The translations under genes and the position numbers were made by a program. Shown in pieces: positions 10,890 through 18,716 of a stretch of DNA of 64,000 bases. Position 1 is the stretch's first letter. Every line of letters begins with the position of its first letter. A model generated the notes under the pieces. It was not told where the DNA came from, did not search any database, and saw only the letters and a program-made list of their open reading frames with translations. Source of the DNA: Bacteroidota bacterium (lineage in GTDB: Bacteria; Bacteroidota; Bacteroidia; Bacteroidales; FEN-979); assembly GCA_026391355.1 (NCBI GenBank), contig JAPLDH010000074.1, positions 1-64,000 on the forward strand, in the 5' to 3' direction.

Positions 10890-11087
10890 CCAACAAAGGG
10901 ATAAAGTAACATTTTCGCCCCTCCAAAACCTTCAATAAAGTCACAGATAACTTTTCCATATTCAATTTACGGTCGAGTAGATATCCAAGCCGTTGAATGG
11001 CGGCACTCTGCGGATATTGTTTTGCAACTTTAAACAATCTGGCTGAATTCATTTCCTCATATAACTCCTGCAACACTGTAAAAGCGG
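10890..11087 (-). pseudogene. AbiEi C-terminal fragment (duplicate)
   Basis: LQELYEEMNSARLFKVAKQYPQSAAIQRLGYLLDRKLNMEKLSVTLLKVLEGRKCYFIPLL, near-identical to the intact AbiEi C-terminus. Confidence 0.88.
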
Positions 11088-11214
11088 GGTTGATTGGACA
11101 AACCAGTAAGACTGACCACCCAAGGCCGAAGCAACTTTATCATCTTTTCTTTCCATTATGTTGTGAACGCTGTTTTTATTGCTAATTTTGTAATAATGCA
11201 CAATTCATATAGCT

Positions 11215-11415
11215 ATGAAAGAAAAAAATGAAACCATTACGATAAAAGTAAAAAAATCGAAAGCCAAGGCGTTTCTTTCGATGTTAAAATTGTTAGATTT
11301 TGTGGAATTGGAAACGCCGGAAGAAAAAATTGCCCGATATCTTTCTACTTCACCTGATAATGTTCCGTTAGAAGATGATGATATCATGAAACTCATTAAA
11401 GGCGTTCACGCATAA
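11215..11415 (+). CDS. Small antitoxin-like protein upstream of PIN toxin
   Basis: 66 aa, position immediately 5' of a PIN gene, acidic C-terminus. Confidence 0.6.
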   Translation: MKEKNETITIKVKKSKAKAFLSMLKLLDFVELETPEEKIARYLSTSPDNVPLEDDDIMKLIKGVHA

Positions 11416-11424
11416 CCGGAAAAA

Positions 11425-11990
11425 ATGGTTCATATTGCAGATAAAACACGGATCGCCTTCGATACAAACATTTGGATCAGTTTCACAATCGGGAAACGGC
11501 TTGAAACCCTGAAAGATGTATTACTCTGCGATAGGTTCCGGATTTACATCTGTCCACAGATCATAGAGGAATACCTGCTTGTTGTCAGCCGGCCTGAAAT
11601 ACGTAAGTACATTACTTTACAGCGTATAAGCGATACGATTGAATAATGGAAACCTTTGCTGAAAGCCATCCGGTAAAATCGAAGGTCATTTTATCAAGAG
11701 ATCCGGATGATGCTTTTCTGTTAGCTTTTTCAAAGGAAAATAAACTCGGTTACCTTATAACCGGCGATAAAGAGATCGATTTTGTTTGTGAGCGACAGGG
11801 AGAAAAAATATATATCCAATGTGCCTACCTTTTAACCGATGACCAAACGATTGAGCGGGAATTCGGGAACCTCTTGCTGATCAAGGATAATTATCCAAAA
11901 TTCGTTATCACGATGGATGATTTCAATGGCAATACAAATCAGGGAATTATCCATTCAAACCTACGGGAATTTTTACAAAAGGCGTTTTGA
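11425..11990 (+). pseudogene. PIN-domain toxin, frameshifted, fused to a DUF4143/AAA ATPase C-terminus
   Basis: 11425-11646 IAFDTNIWISF...ICPQIIEEYLLVVSRPEIRKYI then TAATG to 11646-11990 SRDPDDAFLLAFSKENKLGYLITGDK, then IDFVCERQGEKIYIQCAYLLTDDQTIEREFGNLLLIKDNYPKFVITMD (DUF4143-type tail). Confidence 0.75.
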
Positions 11991-12201
11991 AAAAAATGGG
12001 AAGAAAAATATTTATTACCTTCGCATTCCATGAGATTGATACAGGAACATGAGGATGAAATAATTACGTTGTGTGCCAAAGTTCAGGTACGGTTTTTTTC
12101 TTACCTTTCATGGTAATATCTTGCTTTTTTACTTTTTAGCCATTTCACTTTTTAGCAATTTAAGATTTGACTCCCTTTTCAGAGGGGTCTCAAAACTTGA
12201 A

Positions 12202-12369
12202 TTAAGAAACAACTCTTCGTTGCCCGGTGGTCGTTGTGAGCGTTCTTTGTTTTTTTTGCTGTTCTTTCTGCATCTTGATAAATGCACTAAACTCTTTTCT
12301 TTCCTCGTCAGTCCATGGCTTGTCTAGAACAGTGAAGTTGACATTTTTTGGTTCTCTAATTAGTCCCAT
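12202..12369 (-). CDS. 55-aa small protein, putative partner of the downstream-listed GNAT-like protein
   Basis: Manual translation MGLIREPKNVNFTVLDKPWTDEERKEFSAFIKMQKEQQKKQRTLTTTTGQRRVVS*; begins 6 bp after the 12375-12899 stop; not in the supplied ORF track. Confidence 0.65.
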   Translation of the reverse strand: MGLIREPKNVNFTVLDKPWTDEERKEFSAFIKMQKEQQKKQRTLTTTTGQRRVVS

Positions 12370-12374
12370 TGTTT

Positions 12375-12899
12375 TTATTTTTTGAAATATCTATTAATCA
12401 ATATGTTTGCTGCAGGTGGTTCAATTATCATTTTCGTACCTCTGAAATGGGTTGCGAAAAGTGTTTCTTGATAATGATTAACCAAAACTGTCTTGGCATC
12501 AAAAGCAAGATAACCATCATAACCTTTGTTAAATGACAATTTGCATGCAAAAGCAACTAAGTTGCCTGGTACACCTGAGTATATTTTTGTTTTGCCTTTG
12601 TTGAATTTGGCACTTTCAATCAAGTGCATGTAAATGTGATCTCTTTGGTCGCTTAAACTTATCAGTCCTTGGATAATTTTTGGATTGTCCTTAATTACAA
12701 GTTTGTAAGTCTCTCTACCATTGAGTTTAACCTGTTCCTGCCATTTGAATTGCCAATCTGCTTTGTTAATCAGTTTGCTGTCCTTTGCGAAAAGTTGAAA
12801 AACTTCTGTATCAAATACATCTCCCGAAATTAAATTTTCAATGGAGTTCGTAAGCTTGTCAATCTCAATGTCAACTAATATTTTCCTGTGATTTTTCAC
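12375..12899 (-). CDS. GNAT-like N-acetyltransferase-fold protein
   Basis: C-terminal GVPGNLVAFACKLSFNKGYDGYLAFDAKT.LVNHYQETLFATHFRGTKMIIE..AA..LINRYF resembles GNAT acetyl-CoA-binding and end region. Confidence 0.6.
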   Translation of the reverse strand: MKNHRKILVDIEIDKLTNSIENLISGDVFDTEVFQLFAKDSKLINKADWQFKWQEQVKLNGRETYKLVIKDNPKIIQGLISLSDQRDHIYMHLIESAKFNKGKTKIYSGVPGNLVAFACKLSFNKGYDGYLAFDAKTVLVNHYQETLFATHFRGTKMIIEPPAANILINRYFKK

Positions 12900-13155
12900 A
12901 CAACGAAGTTACGAAATTAATGCCCAATAAATATTCGTTAAATGCACAAATATTTCAGCTTATTACTGTTACTGACACTTATAGTTCCAGGTTACCTTTC
13001 AAACCTTTTATTCTAATCTCTTTGTAGCCGGTTTTTTCCATAAAGCAAAATTACGAACCTTCTTTTTATGGAGCAATTTTCTCTCGTGGATTATATAACG
13101 AATTATCAAATATCGTATTATTAAATGGCCTCAACTATCTTTATCTCATCCTCCG

Positions 13156-15141
13156 TCATTTTCTATTCTTCTTCTCCGCCAGACTCTTCATAAATGTCGC
13201 ATCCACATTAAATCCCATTGATTTTGCCTTTTCGGCATAATAGTATGCCCTGGTATAGTTTTTCTGATCGTAATAAGTAATAGCAAGATCAAAAAATGCC
13301 GCGCTTTCCTTAGGATTGAGACCGGAGGCTTTTGTAAAATCGCTGATGGCTTCCGGGTAATTTTTCAGGTGATAATGACAAACTCCGCGTTTCAGGTAAA
13401 AATCATCGTTATCAGGCTGGATTCCGATCAGGAAGTTATAGTAATCAATGGCTTTTTTATATTGTTCTGCCTCCACAAGGGTGTAGGCCAGGGTTCGTGA
13501 GATATTGAACCGGTCGGCATCATCGCGGCTGAGTGAAAGAGCTGTCGTATAATCATCAATGGCCTTCGGGTAATCCTTAAGAAAAGAATAGGAGATCCCC
13601 CGGTTGAGATAAGTGATGGCAGATGTTCCTTTTACTTCGATTGATTTTGTCAGGGCTTCAACAGATTTTTCGTACTCCCCCAACAGTCCATGTATTCGTC
13701 CCAGACCGTCCCAGGCAATCCCGTTATCCGGCCCGTATTGAACAGACTTTTCATAACTGTCCATTGCTGCTTCCAGGTTTTTCTGTTTCTCGAACGCCTC
13801 TCCCAGATTAACATAAGCGGTTACTTCGGTTGGATATTGCCTGATAACATCGCTCCATAAGCTTACCGGATCTTTCCATACAAGATTCCGCTGATAGGTA
13901 AGAAAACTCAAAGCAGATAAATATAAAATCAGAAAGAATGCAATGACATACTTCAGGAATTGGAAGGAATTCAATTGTTTTCTCAGAAAATAATCGAGGT
14001 ACCACGCGATAATGAAAAACAACCCGACATATGACAGATATGTGTACCTTTCTGAGATAATGACACTTCCGATGCTGATCACCTGTAACACCAGTATAAC
14101 AGAAAAAAAGTAAAACAGCATCCCGAAAATGAAGACCCGTGTGTATTTATAAGATAGAATCATCAGCCCGGCAAGGCCAAGGACAATAATTGGGCAGATA
14201 TAAAATATAACCGGCAGATAGCCTGACGAATTCACTGCCGGAACCGGGTAAAAAACTGACTGGTTCAAAGGGACAACCAGTTTAAAGAGATACATTAGGA
14301 ATCCATAGCAAACGAAAAGTACACGGTGAATGATCGAAATACTTGAAAATGCCGAGATGGAGGTTTTGGATTGGATCATATATGTGATCACACCAAATGT
14401 GGCGGATAGAATAAGGAGTGGGATTTTTTCCAATATTGACCTTGTTGTAAACTTCCGCTGACGATAAAAATCAATCGCCATAAGAATCAAGGGGAAGATA
14501 ACGGCTGCAGGCTTCGAGAATAACGACAGCAGGAAGAATAGAACAACCGGTAGAAAAAGGAGAATTTTTTTTGATTCAAGATAGTATAAATAGGAGATCA
14601 GGCCAAGCAGGAAAAAAAATGTATAAAGAACATCCTTCCTTTCGGTGATCCAGGCTACCGATTCCACATGGAGCGGGTGGATCCCGAACAGCAGGGAGCA
14701 AATTGCAGCGATCAGAATATTTCGTTTTGACAGCAGGAAGATAAAGACAAAAACCAGGATTACATTCAGCAGGTGCAGGATAAGATTGACACGGTGAAAT
14801 AAAACGGCATCATCTTCCAGGTTTACTTTGCCATCCTTGGTTTTTGAAAAATGATAATCAATGGCGAGGGAGATCATCGTTAGTGGATGATAGTTACGTG
14901 CCGATTGGTTGGTAAAAAAATAAGAGACAGTTTTAAGATCAAGAGAGTGAACCTGTGCATTATAAAGGACATAGTCAGGATCGTCCCACACTGTAAAGCC
15001 TGAATGCAGGGTTGATCTGTAAGGAAACCAGGTAACCAGAAGGATTCCGATCAAAGTTGCCGCGATCACTATTTTGGTTTTTCGGGATAATGCGGGTCTG
15101 GCTATTGTGGCTGATTTTTTACCGGAAGGTTTTGGTTTCAT
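13156..15141 (-). CDS. Multi-TM protein with C-terminal TPR repeats (TMTC/PMT-like glycosyltransferase family)
   Basis: 661 aa; ~10 TM segments, LFGIHPLHVESVAWITERKDVLYTFFFLLGLISYL signature, then TPRs. Confidence 0.8.
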   Translation of the reverse strand: MKPKPSGKKSATIARPALSRKTKIVIAATLIGILLVTWFPYRSTLHSGFTVWDDPDYVLYNAQVHSLDLKTVSYFFTNQSARNYHPLTMISLAIDYHFSKTKDGKVNLEDDAVLFHRVNLILHLLNVILVFVFIFLLSKRNILIAAICSLLFGIHPLHVESVAWITERKDVLYTFFFLLGLISYLYYLESKKILLFLPVVLFFLLSLFSKPAAVIFPLILMAIDFYRQRKFTTRSILEKIPLLILSATFGVITYMIQSKTSISAFSSISIIHRVLFVCYGFLMYLFKLVVPLNQSVFYPVPAVNSSGYLPVIFYICPIIVLGLAGLMILSYKYTRVFIFGMLFYFFSVILVLQVISIGSVIISERYTYLSYVGLFFIIAWYLDYFLRKQLNSFQFLKYVIAFFLILYLSALSFLTYQRNLVWKDPVSLWSDVIRQYPTEVTAYVNLGEAFEKQKNLEAAMDSYEKSVQYGPDNGIAWDGLGRIHGLLGEYEKSVEALTKSIEVKGTSAITYLNRGISYSFLKDYPKAIDDYTTALSLSRDDADRFNISRTLAYTLVEAEQYKKAIDYYNFLIGIQPDNDDFYLKRGVCHYHLKNYPEAISDFTKASGLNPKESAAFFDLAITYYDQKNYTRAYYYAEKAKSMGFNVDATFMKSLAEKKNRK

Positions 15142-15180
15142 TGTTTCATGGATTATTAATAATTTTACAAAAATAATAAC

Positions 15181-16050
15181 ATGTACAATTTAAAAGGGAT
15201 TATTTTGGACAAACCGGATCTTACACCTGCCAATAAAATCATTCTTGTACCGACAGATTTTTCGGAAGTCTGTGGAAATGCTGTTCTGCATGCTGCAGAA
15301 CTTGCGCGGATCCTTAACGACAAACTGGTCATTCTGCATGTTGTAGACAATAAAGCAAAGGCTTCACTGAGGAAAAAACATGCAGGAACTGAATCTATAA
15401 TGGAACGATTGGATAAGTTCAAAACTTTGTATGAAAAGAATTGTAAGATCTCCATTGAAACCATGATGAAAGAGGGTACTGTTTTTACTGCAATTAACAA
15501 GGCTGCCGCAGAACTGCATGCAAGAGTGATGGTCATAGGAACGCACGGGAAAAAGGGGTGGCAATACCTCACGGGAAGTTACATTTTAAAAGTCACGGAT
15601 AAATCGCCGGTGCCTGTAATTATAGTCCAGAACGGTATTTTTAATGGGAAATACAGCAAGATTCTTGTACCGATGACCGATGCTCTTCATCCGGATAAGA
15701 AGGTCGCCTGGGCCAAATATTTTTCAGGGATGTTCAATGCAAAGATGCATTTTTACCAATACTTTCATAAAGATCACCTTCAGGAGAGCCGGCTTTCGGC
15801 TTTCATGGAAAAAATTTCCCGGAGTTTTGAAATGGATGAAATTCCATTCTTTGTAAACAAGGCTGAAAAAGAAAGTAGGTTTTCCTCCCAGGTTATATCC
15901 TATGCCGTTTCCCATCGATGTGACCTGATAATGATCATTGATGTCAATCATGCGGTGAGTTCTGCGGCATGGTATGAAAGTTTGCTTTTCAATAATGAAC
16001 AGATCCCTGTGATGACGATAAATCTGGCGAAAGTGAAGAAACCAGGTTAA
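15181..16050 (+). CDS. Tandem universal stress protein (UspA family)
   Basis: KIILVPTDFSEVCGNAVLHAAELA and VMVIGTHGKKGWQYLTGSYILKVTDKSPVPVIIV motifs. Confidence 0.88.
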   Translation: MYNLKGIILDKPDLTPANKIILVPTDFSEVCGNAVLHAAELARILNDKLVILHVVDNKAKASLRKKHAGTESIMERLDKFKTLYEKNCKISIETMMKEGTVFTAINKAAAELHARVMVIGTHGKKGWQYLTGSYILKVTDKSPVPVIIVQNGIFNGKYSKILVPMTDALHPDKKVAWAKYFSGMFNAKMHFYQYFHKDHLQESRLSAFMEKISRSFEMDEIPFFVNKAEKESRFSSQVISYAVSHRCDLIMIIDVNHAVSSAAWYESLLFNNEQIPVMTINLAKVKKPG

Positions 16051-16274
16051 ACAAATTAATGTTCTGTCTGAAAAACCTTCCAGGTTTGAATTTGAAAAAG
16101 TTAAACTATTTTATCAAACAGTAAATATGTTTATTAACAAAAACCTGGAAGGTTTGGTTCTTTATCGTCCTGATCACTTTTCCGTTTCAATCACCGCAAT
16201 CCAATGTAGATGCTTCAATAGCCCCCACCAACTCATCCAAGCGTTGGGAGAGGGAGAGTGTCAGGAATTCTACT

Positions 16275-16890
16275 CCCTATTGCCTAATGCCTGGTGCCTA
16301 ATGCCTAATTGTGATCGGAATCCTACGTGGCCACTTCAACGAAGCGGGTGTGGGTTTGAGTGTGAGTGTGGGAGTGAGAAATTTAAGATAAAACCTGTAC
16401 TTAGGTTTTTCCCTATTGCCTAATGCCTGGTGCCTATTGCCTTATTTGTGATCGGAATCCTACGTGGCCACTTCAACGAAGCGGGTGTGAGTTTGAGTGT
16501 GAATGTGTGTGAGTGACAAAGTTAAGATAAAACCTGTACTCAGGTTTTTCCCTATTGCCTAATGCCTGGTGCCTATTGCCTTATTTGTGATCGGAATCCT
16601 ACGTGACCACTTCAACGAAGCGGGTGTGGGTTTGAGTGTGACTGTGGGAGTGAGAAATTTAAGAATAAACCTCATTTTAAACAGATTTCCCTATTGCCTA
16701 CTGCCTGGTGCCTATTGCCTAATTTGTGATCGGAATCCTACGTGGCCACTTCAACGAAGCGGGTGTGAGTTTGAGTGTGAATGTGTGTGAGTGACAAAGT
16801 TAAGATAAAACCTGTACTTAGGTTTTTCCCTATTGCCTATTGCCTGGTGCCTATTGCCTAATTTGTGATCGGAATCCTACATGTCCACTT
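16275..16890 (+). repeat. ~139-bp tandem repeat array (4 units plus a partial 5th running into the GIY-YIG start codon)
   Basis: Units 16275-16410, 16411-16549, 16550-16688, 16689-16827, partial from 16828; each has CCCTATTGCC..., GTGATCGGAATCCTACGTG[G/A]CCACTTCAACGAAGCGGGTGTG, a GT-rich stretch and (except unit 3) the hairpin AAAACCTGTACTTAGGTTTTT. Confidence 0.95.
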
Positions 16891-17270
16891 CAACTTCCAA
16901 AGGCCGGACGACATTTCCAGATACCAGGAAACGGTCCGGTATATACATTATTAAGGAAAACGATAAAATTGTGTATGTAGGGTCATCCCGGACCAATCTC
17001 TATAGGACCCTATACCGGCACTTTGAGCATTGGAAGCACCGCACCCAGGAAGTTGTTACCTACGTTAACAAGATGAACCGGCAGCGTTATACGGTTCGTA
17101 TTGTTCTCTGTACTGCAGTACAGGCGATAAGGTTAGAACGTGCCCTGGTGATCCGTCACAAGCCCAGGGATAACGAAAATAAGTTTAAGCAGTACACCCT
17201 CGACGTGATCGACAAGCGCACCCTGAAAACCTACGAAGAAATTTCGCTGTATTCAGTGGCGCCTTTTTAA
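16881..17270 (+). CDS. Small GIY-YIG endonuclease-domain protein
   Basis: 129 aa; KRSGIYIIKENDKIVYVGSSRTNLYRTLYRHFEHW, E at LERALV. Confidence 0.85.
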   Translation: MSTSTSKGRTTFPDTRKRSGIYIIKENDKIVYVGSSRTNLYRTLYRHFEHWKHRTQEVVTYVNKMNRQRYTVRIVLCTAVQAIRLERALVIRHKPRDNENKFKQYTLDVIDKRTLKTYEEISLYSVAPF

Positions 17271-17302
17271 AAGATTGCAATATCTTTGTAAAAAAAAACA
17301 TT

Positions 17303-17509
17303 ATGACTGTACTTGTTGAAATTAACGAAAAGTCTAAAGCCGGCCGAAACTGGCTTAGAATTGCAAAAATATCTCCAGACTTTGCGCGGATACTGGATAA
17401 AAGCGAAAAAAACAAAAAAGAAACCTTAAAAGCTATCGCAGAAGCAAAGCAGGGTAAAGGGAAATCATTTAAGAGTGTAAAGGACTTAATGAATGATCTT
17501 AACAGTTAA
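17303..17509 (+). CDS. Antitoxin-like protein paired with a YafQ/RelE-like gene
   Basis: 68 aa, directly upstream of the RelE-superfamily ORF; C-terminus KGKSFKSVKDLMNDLNS. Confidence 0.6.
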   Translation: MTVLVEINEKSKAGRNWLRIAKISPDFARILDKSEKNKKETLKAIAEAKQGKGKSFKSVKDLMNDLNS

Positions 17510-17515
17510 CCCATT

Positions 17516-17785
17516 ATGGAAATTTTACGGACTACCAAATTTAAAAAAGACTACCAGAAAATCCGCCTGATTGGATTTCCTGTTGAAGATTTCAAAATGG
17601 TAGTTGCAAAATTATCACAGGGTAAGCCGTTGCCACAAAAATTCAAAGATCATCCCCTTAAAGGTGAGTTTGCCGGGTGAGGGGAATGTCATCTGCAGTT
17701 TGATCTTTTGTTGATCTATCTGATCGATAAAAAGAGTAAAAAACTATTTCTTATTCGCATTGGAACTCATTCCATGCTTTTTTAG
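17516..17785 (+). pseudogene. YafQ/RelE-like toxin with in-frame TGA
   Basis: Manual translation MEILRTTKFKKDYQKIRLIGFPVEDFKMVVAKLSQGKPLPQKFKDHPLKGEFAG*GECHLQFDLLLIYLIDKKSKKLFLIRIGTHSMLF*; stop at 17678-17680 with homology continuing in the same frame. Confidence 0.85.
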
Positions 17786-17995
17786 CCTTCTCCGTTCAAT
17801 CAGTTTTATTGTATTTTCACGCGCTTTCCGTGCATCTTTCAGCAACTTTTCGCAGTCAGTGATCATGTATGACAACGTCGCGTCGATCCTGCTCCAGTTT
17901 TTTTCCGTTTGCTCCAGATCAGTATTGATTGAATTTTTATAGCTTTCCAGGTTCTCAACCAGTTTTGTTATAAAAACTTTGTCACGTTTGTTCAT
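17744..17995 (-). CDS. Hypothetical coiled-coil-like small protein
   Basis: 83 aa charged ORF, convergent and overlapping the YafQ remnant. Confidence 0.45.
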   Translation of the reverse strand: MNKRDKVFITKLVENLESYKNSINTDLEQTEKNWSRIDATLSYMITDCEKLLKDARKARENTIKLIERRRLKKHGMSSNANKK

Positions 17996-18055
17996 GTGTT
18001 TTTTTTATTTAGAACTCAACCTAACAATTTCTGCTGAGCGAAAAAGTAGGTTTCA

Positions 18056-18085
18056 GTGATCGGAATCCTACGTGGCCACTTCAAC
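18056..18085 (+). repeat. Solo copy of the GIY-YIG leader motif
   Basis: GTGATCGGAATCCTACGTGGCCACTTCAAC, identical to the core of tandem units A, B and D. Confidence 0.9.
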
Positions 18086-18261
18086 TAATAAACGGCACCC
18101 GGAGGATAACAACTCTTTACCTTTTTGGCAAAGCGGCGTCCGATTCTGCGAATGTTGTCGCGCTCCTCTTCAGTCATTGCTTCCCAACGCTTTTTGGCTT
18201 CTTCTTCGATTTTACGAACCTTTTCTTCTATTTCTGGTGTGGAAAACATTATCATTCTGGT
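18085..18261 (-). CDS. Small charged hypothetical protein
   Basis: MIMFSTPEIEEKVRKIEEEAKKRWEAMTEEERDNIRRIGRRFAKKVKSCYPPGAVY; the 5' extension in the ORF track runs into the leader motif, so an internal ATG start is likelier. Confidence 0.45.
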   Translation of the reverse strand, partial: TRMIMFSTPEIEEKVRKIEEEAKKRWEAMTEEERDNIRRIGRRFAKKVKSCYPPGAVY

Positions 18262-18407
18262 ATAGAACTGCAAATTTACAACACTTTTAACCGGTTTTCC
18301 CAAACCATTCAAAAATATTTCAATCCCTCCCAAAGAGAACGTCATGGGAAAGTTGAAAGCGATCTCCCGGTTTCTTAACCGGTTGCCCAAAATTACCTGT
18401 GTTTCAG

Positions 18408-18436
18408 AGATCGGAATCCTACGCTGCTGTTTCAAC
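18408..18436 (+). repeat. Diverged solo copy of the leader motif
   Basis: AGATCGGAATCCTACGCTGCTGTTTCAAC; both solo copies are preceded by TTTCAG. Confidence 0.75.
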
Positions 18437-18512
18437 CTGAAGATTTTTTATTGAGACGTAAACATATCCGGTTGGATCTATTTGTATCTTTGTATCTATA
18501 AGTGGTTGTCCT

Positions 18513-18620
18513 ATGGATTTCATATATTCTCTGATCGGTTATACTTTCGTTATCGGATGTTGTATTGCTATGATTAGTATCATATGGGACGGTATCAGAA
18601 TTGCCCTTGATAAAGATTAA
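18513..18620 (+). CDS. Possible 35-aa single-TM small protein
   Basis: MDFIYSLIGYTFVIGCCIAMISIIWDGIRIALDKD*; upstream TATCTTTG matches the Bacteroidota -7 element TAnnTTTG. Confidence 0.35.
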   Translation: MDFIYSLIGYTFVIGCCIAMISIIWDGIRIALDKD

Positions 18621-18716
18621 TCTCCATAGACTTTTATGAGCTTAAACGATTGCAATCTCATATAACTAGATCAACGAATGTTGGCGTGAGTGTGAGTGTC
18701 AATGAAATATTTTTTG

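Noticed and set aside
11644-11648. Programmed translational coupling (TAATG) of two PIN subunits
   Set aside because: The two ORFs are halves of a single PIN domain, so a simple frameshift is more parsimonious; coupling is mentioned only as an alternative.
16127-16790. ORFs 16127-16423 and 16569-16790
   Set aside because: Translate the tandem repeat array; repetitive low-complexity peptides, not credible proteins.
16275-16890. CRISPR array
   Set aside because: The full 139-bp unit is conserved, including the segments between motifs, so there are no unique spacers and no cas genes in the window; it is a tandem repeat.
16275-18436. Integron attC cassette array
   Set aside because: The motif ends in TTCAAC and small cassettes are present, but no paired RYYYAAC/GTTRRRY core sites could be found and no integrase is visible. 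A cassette-like layout is retained only as a hypothesis.
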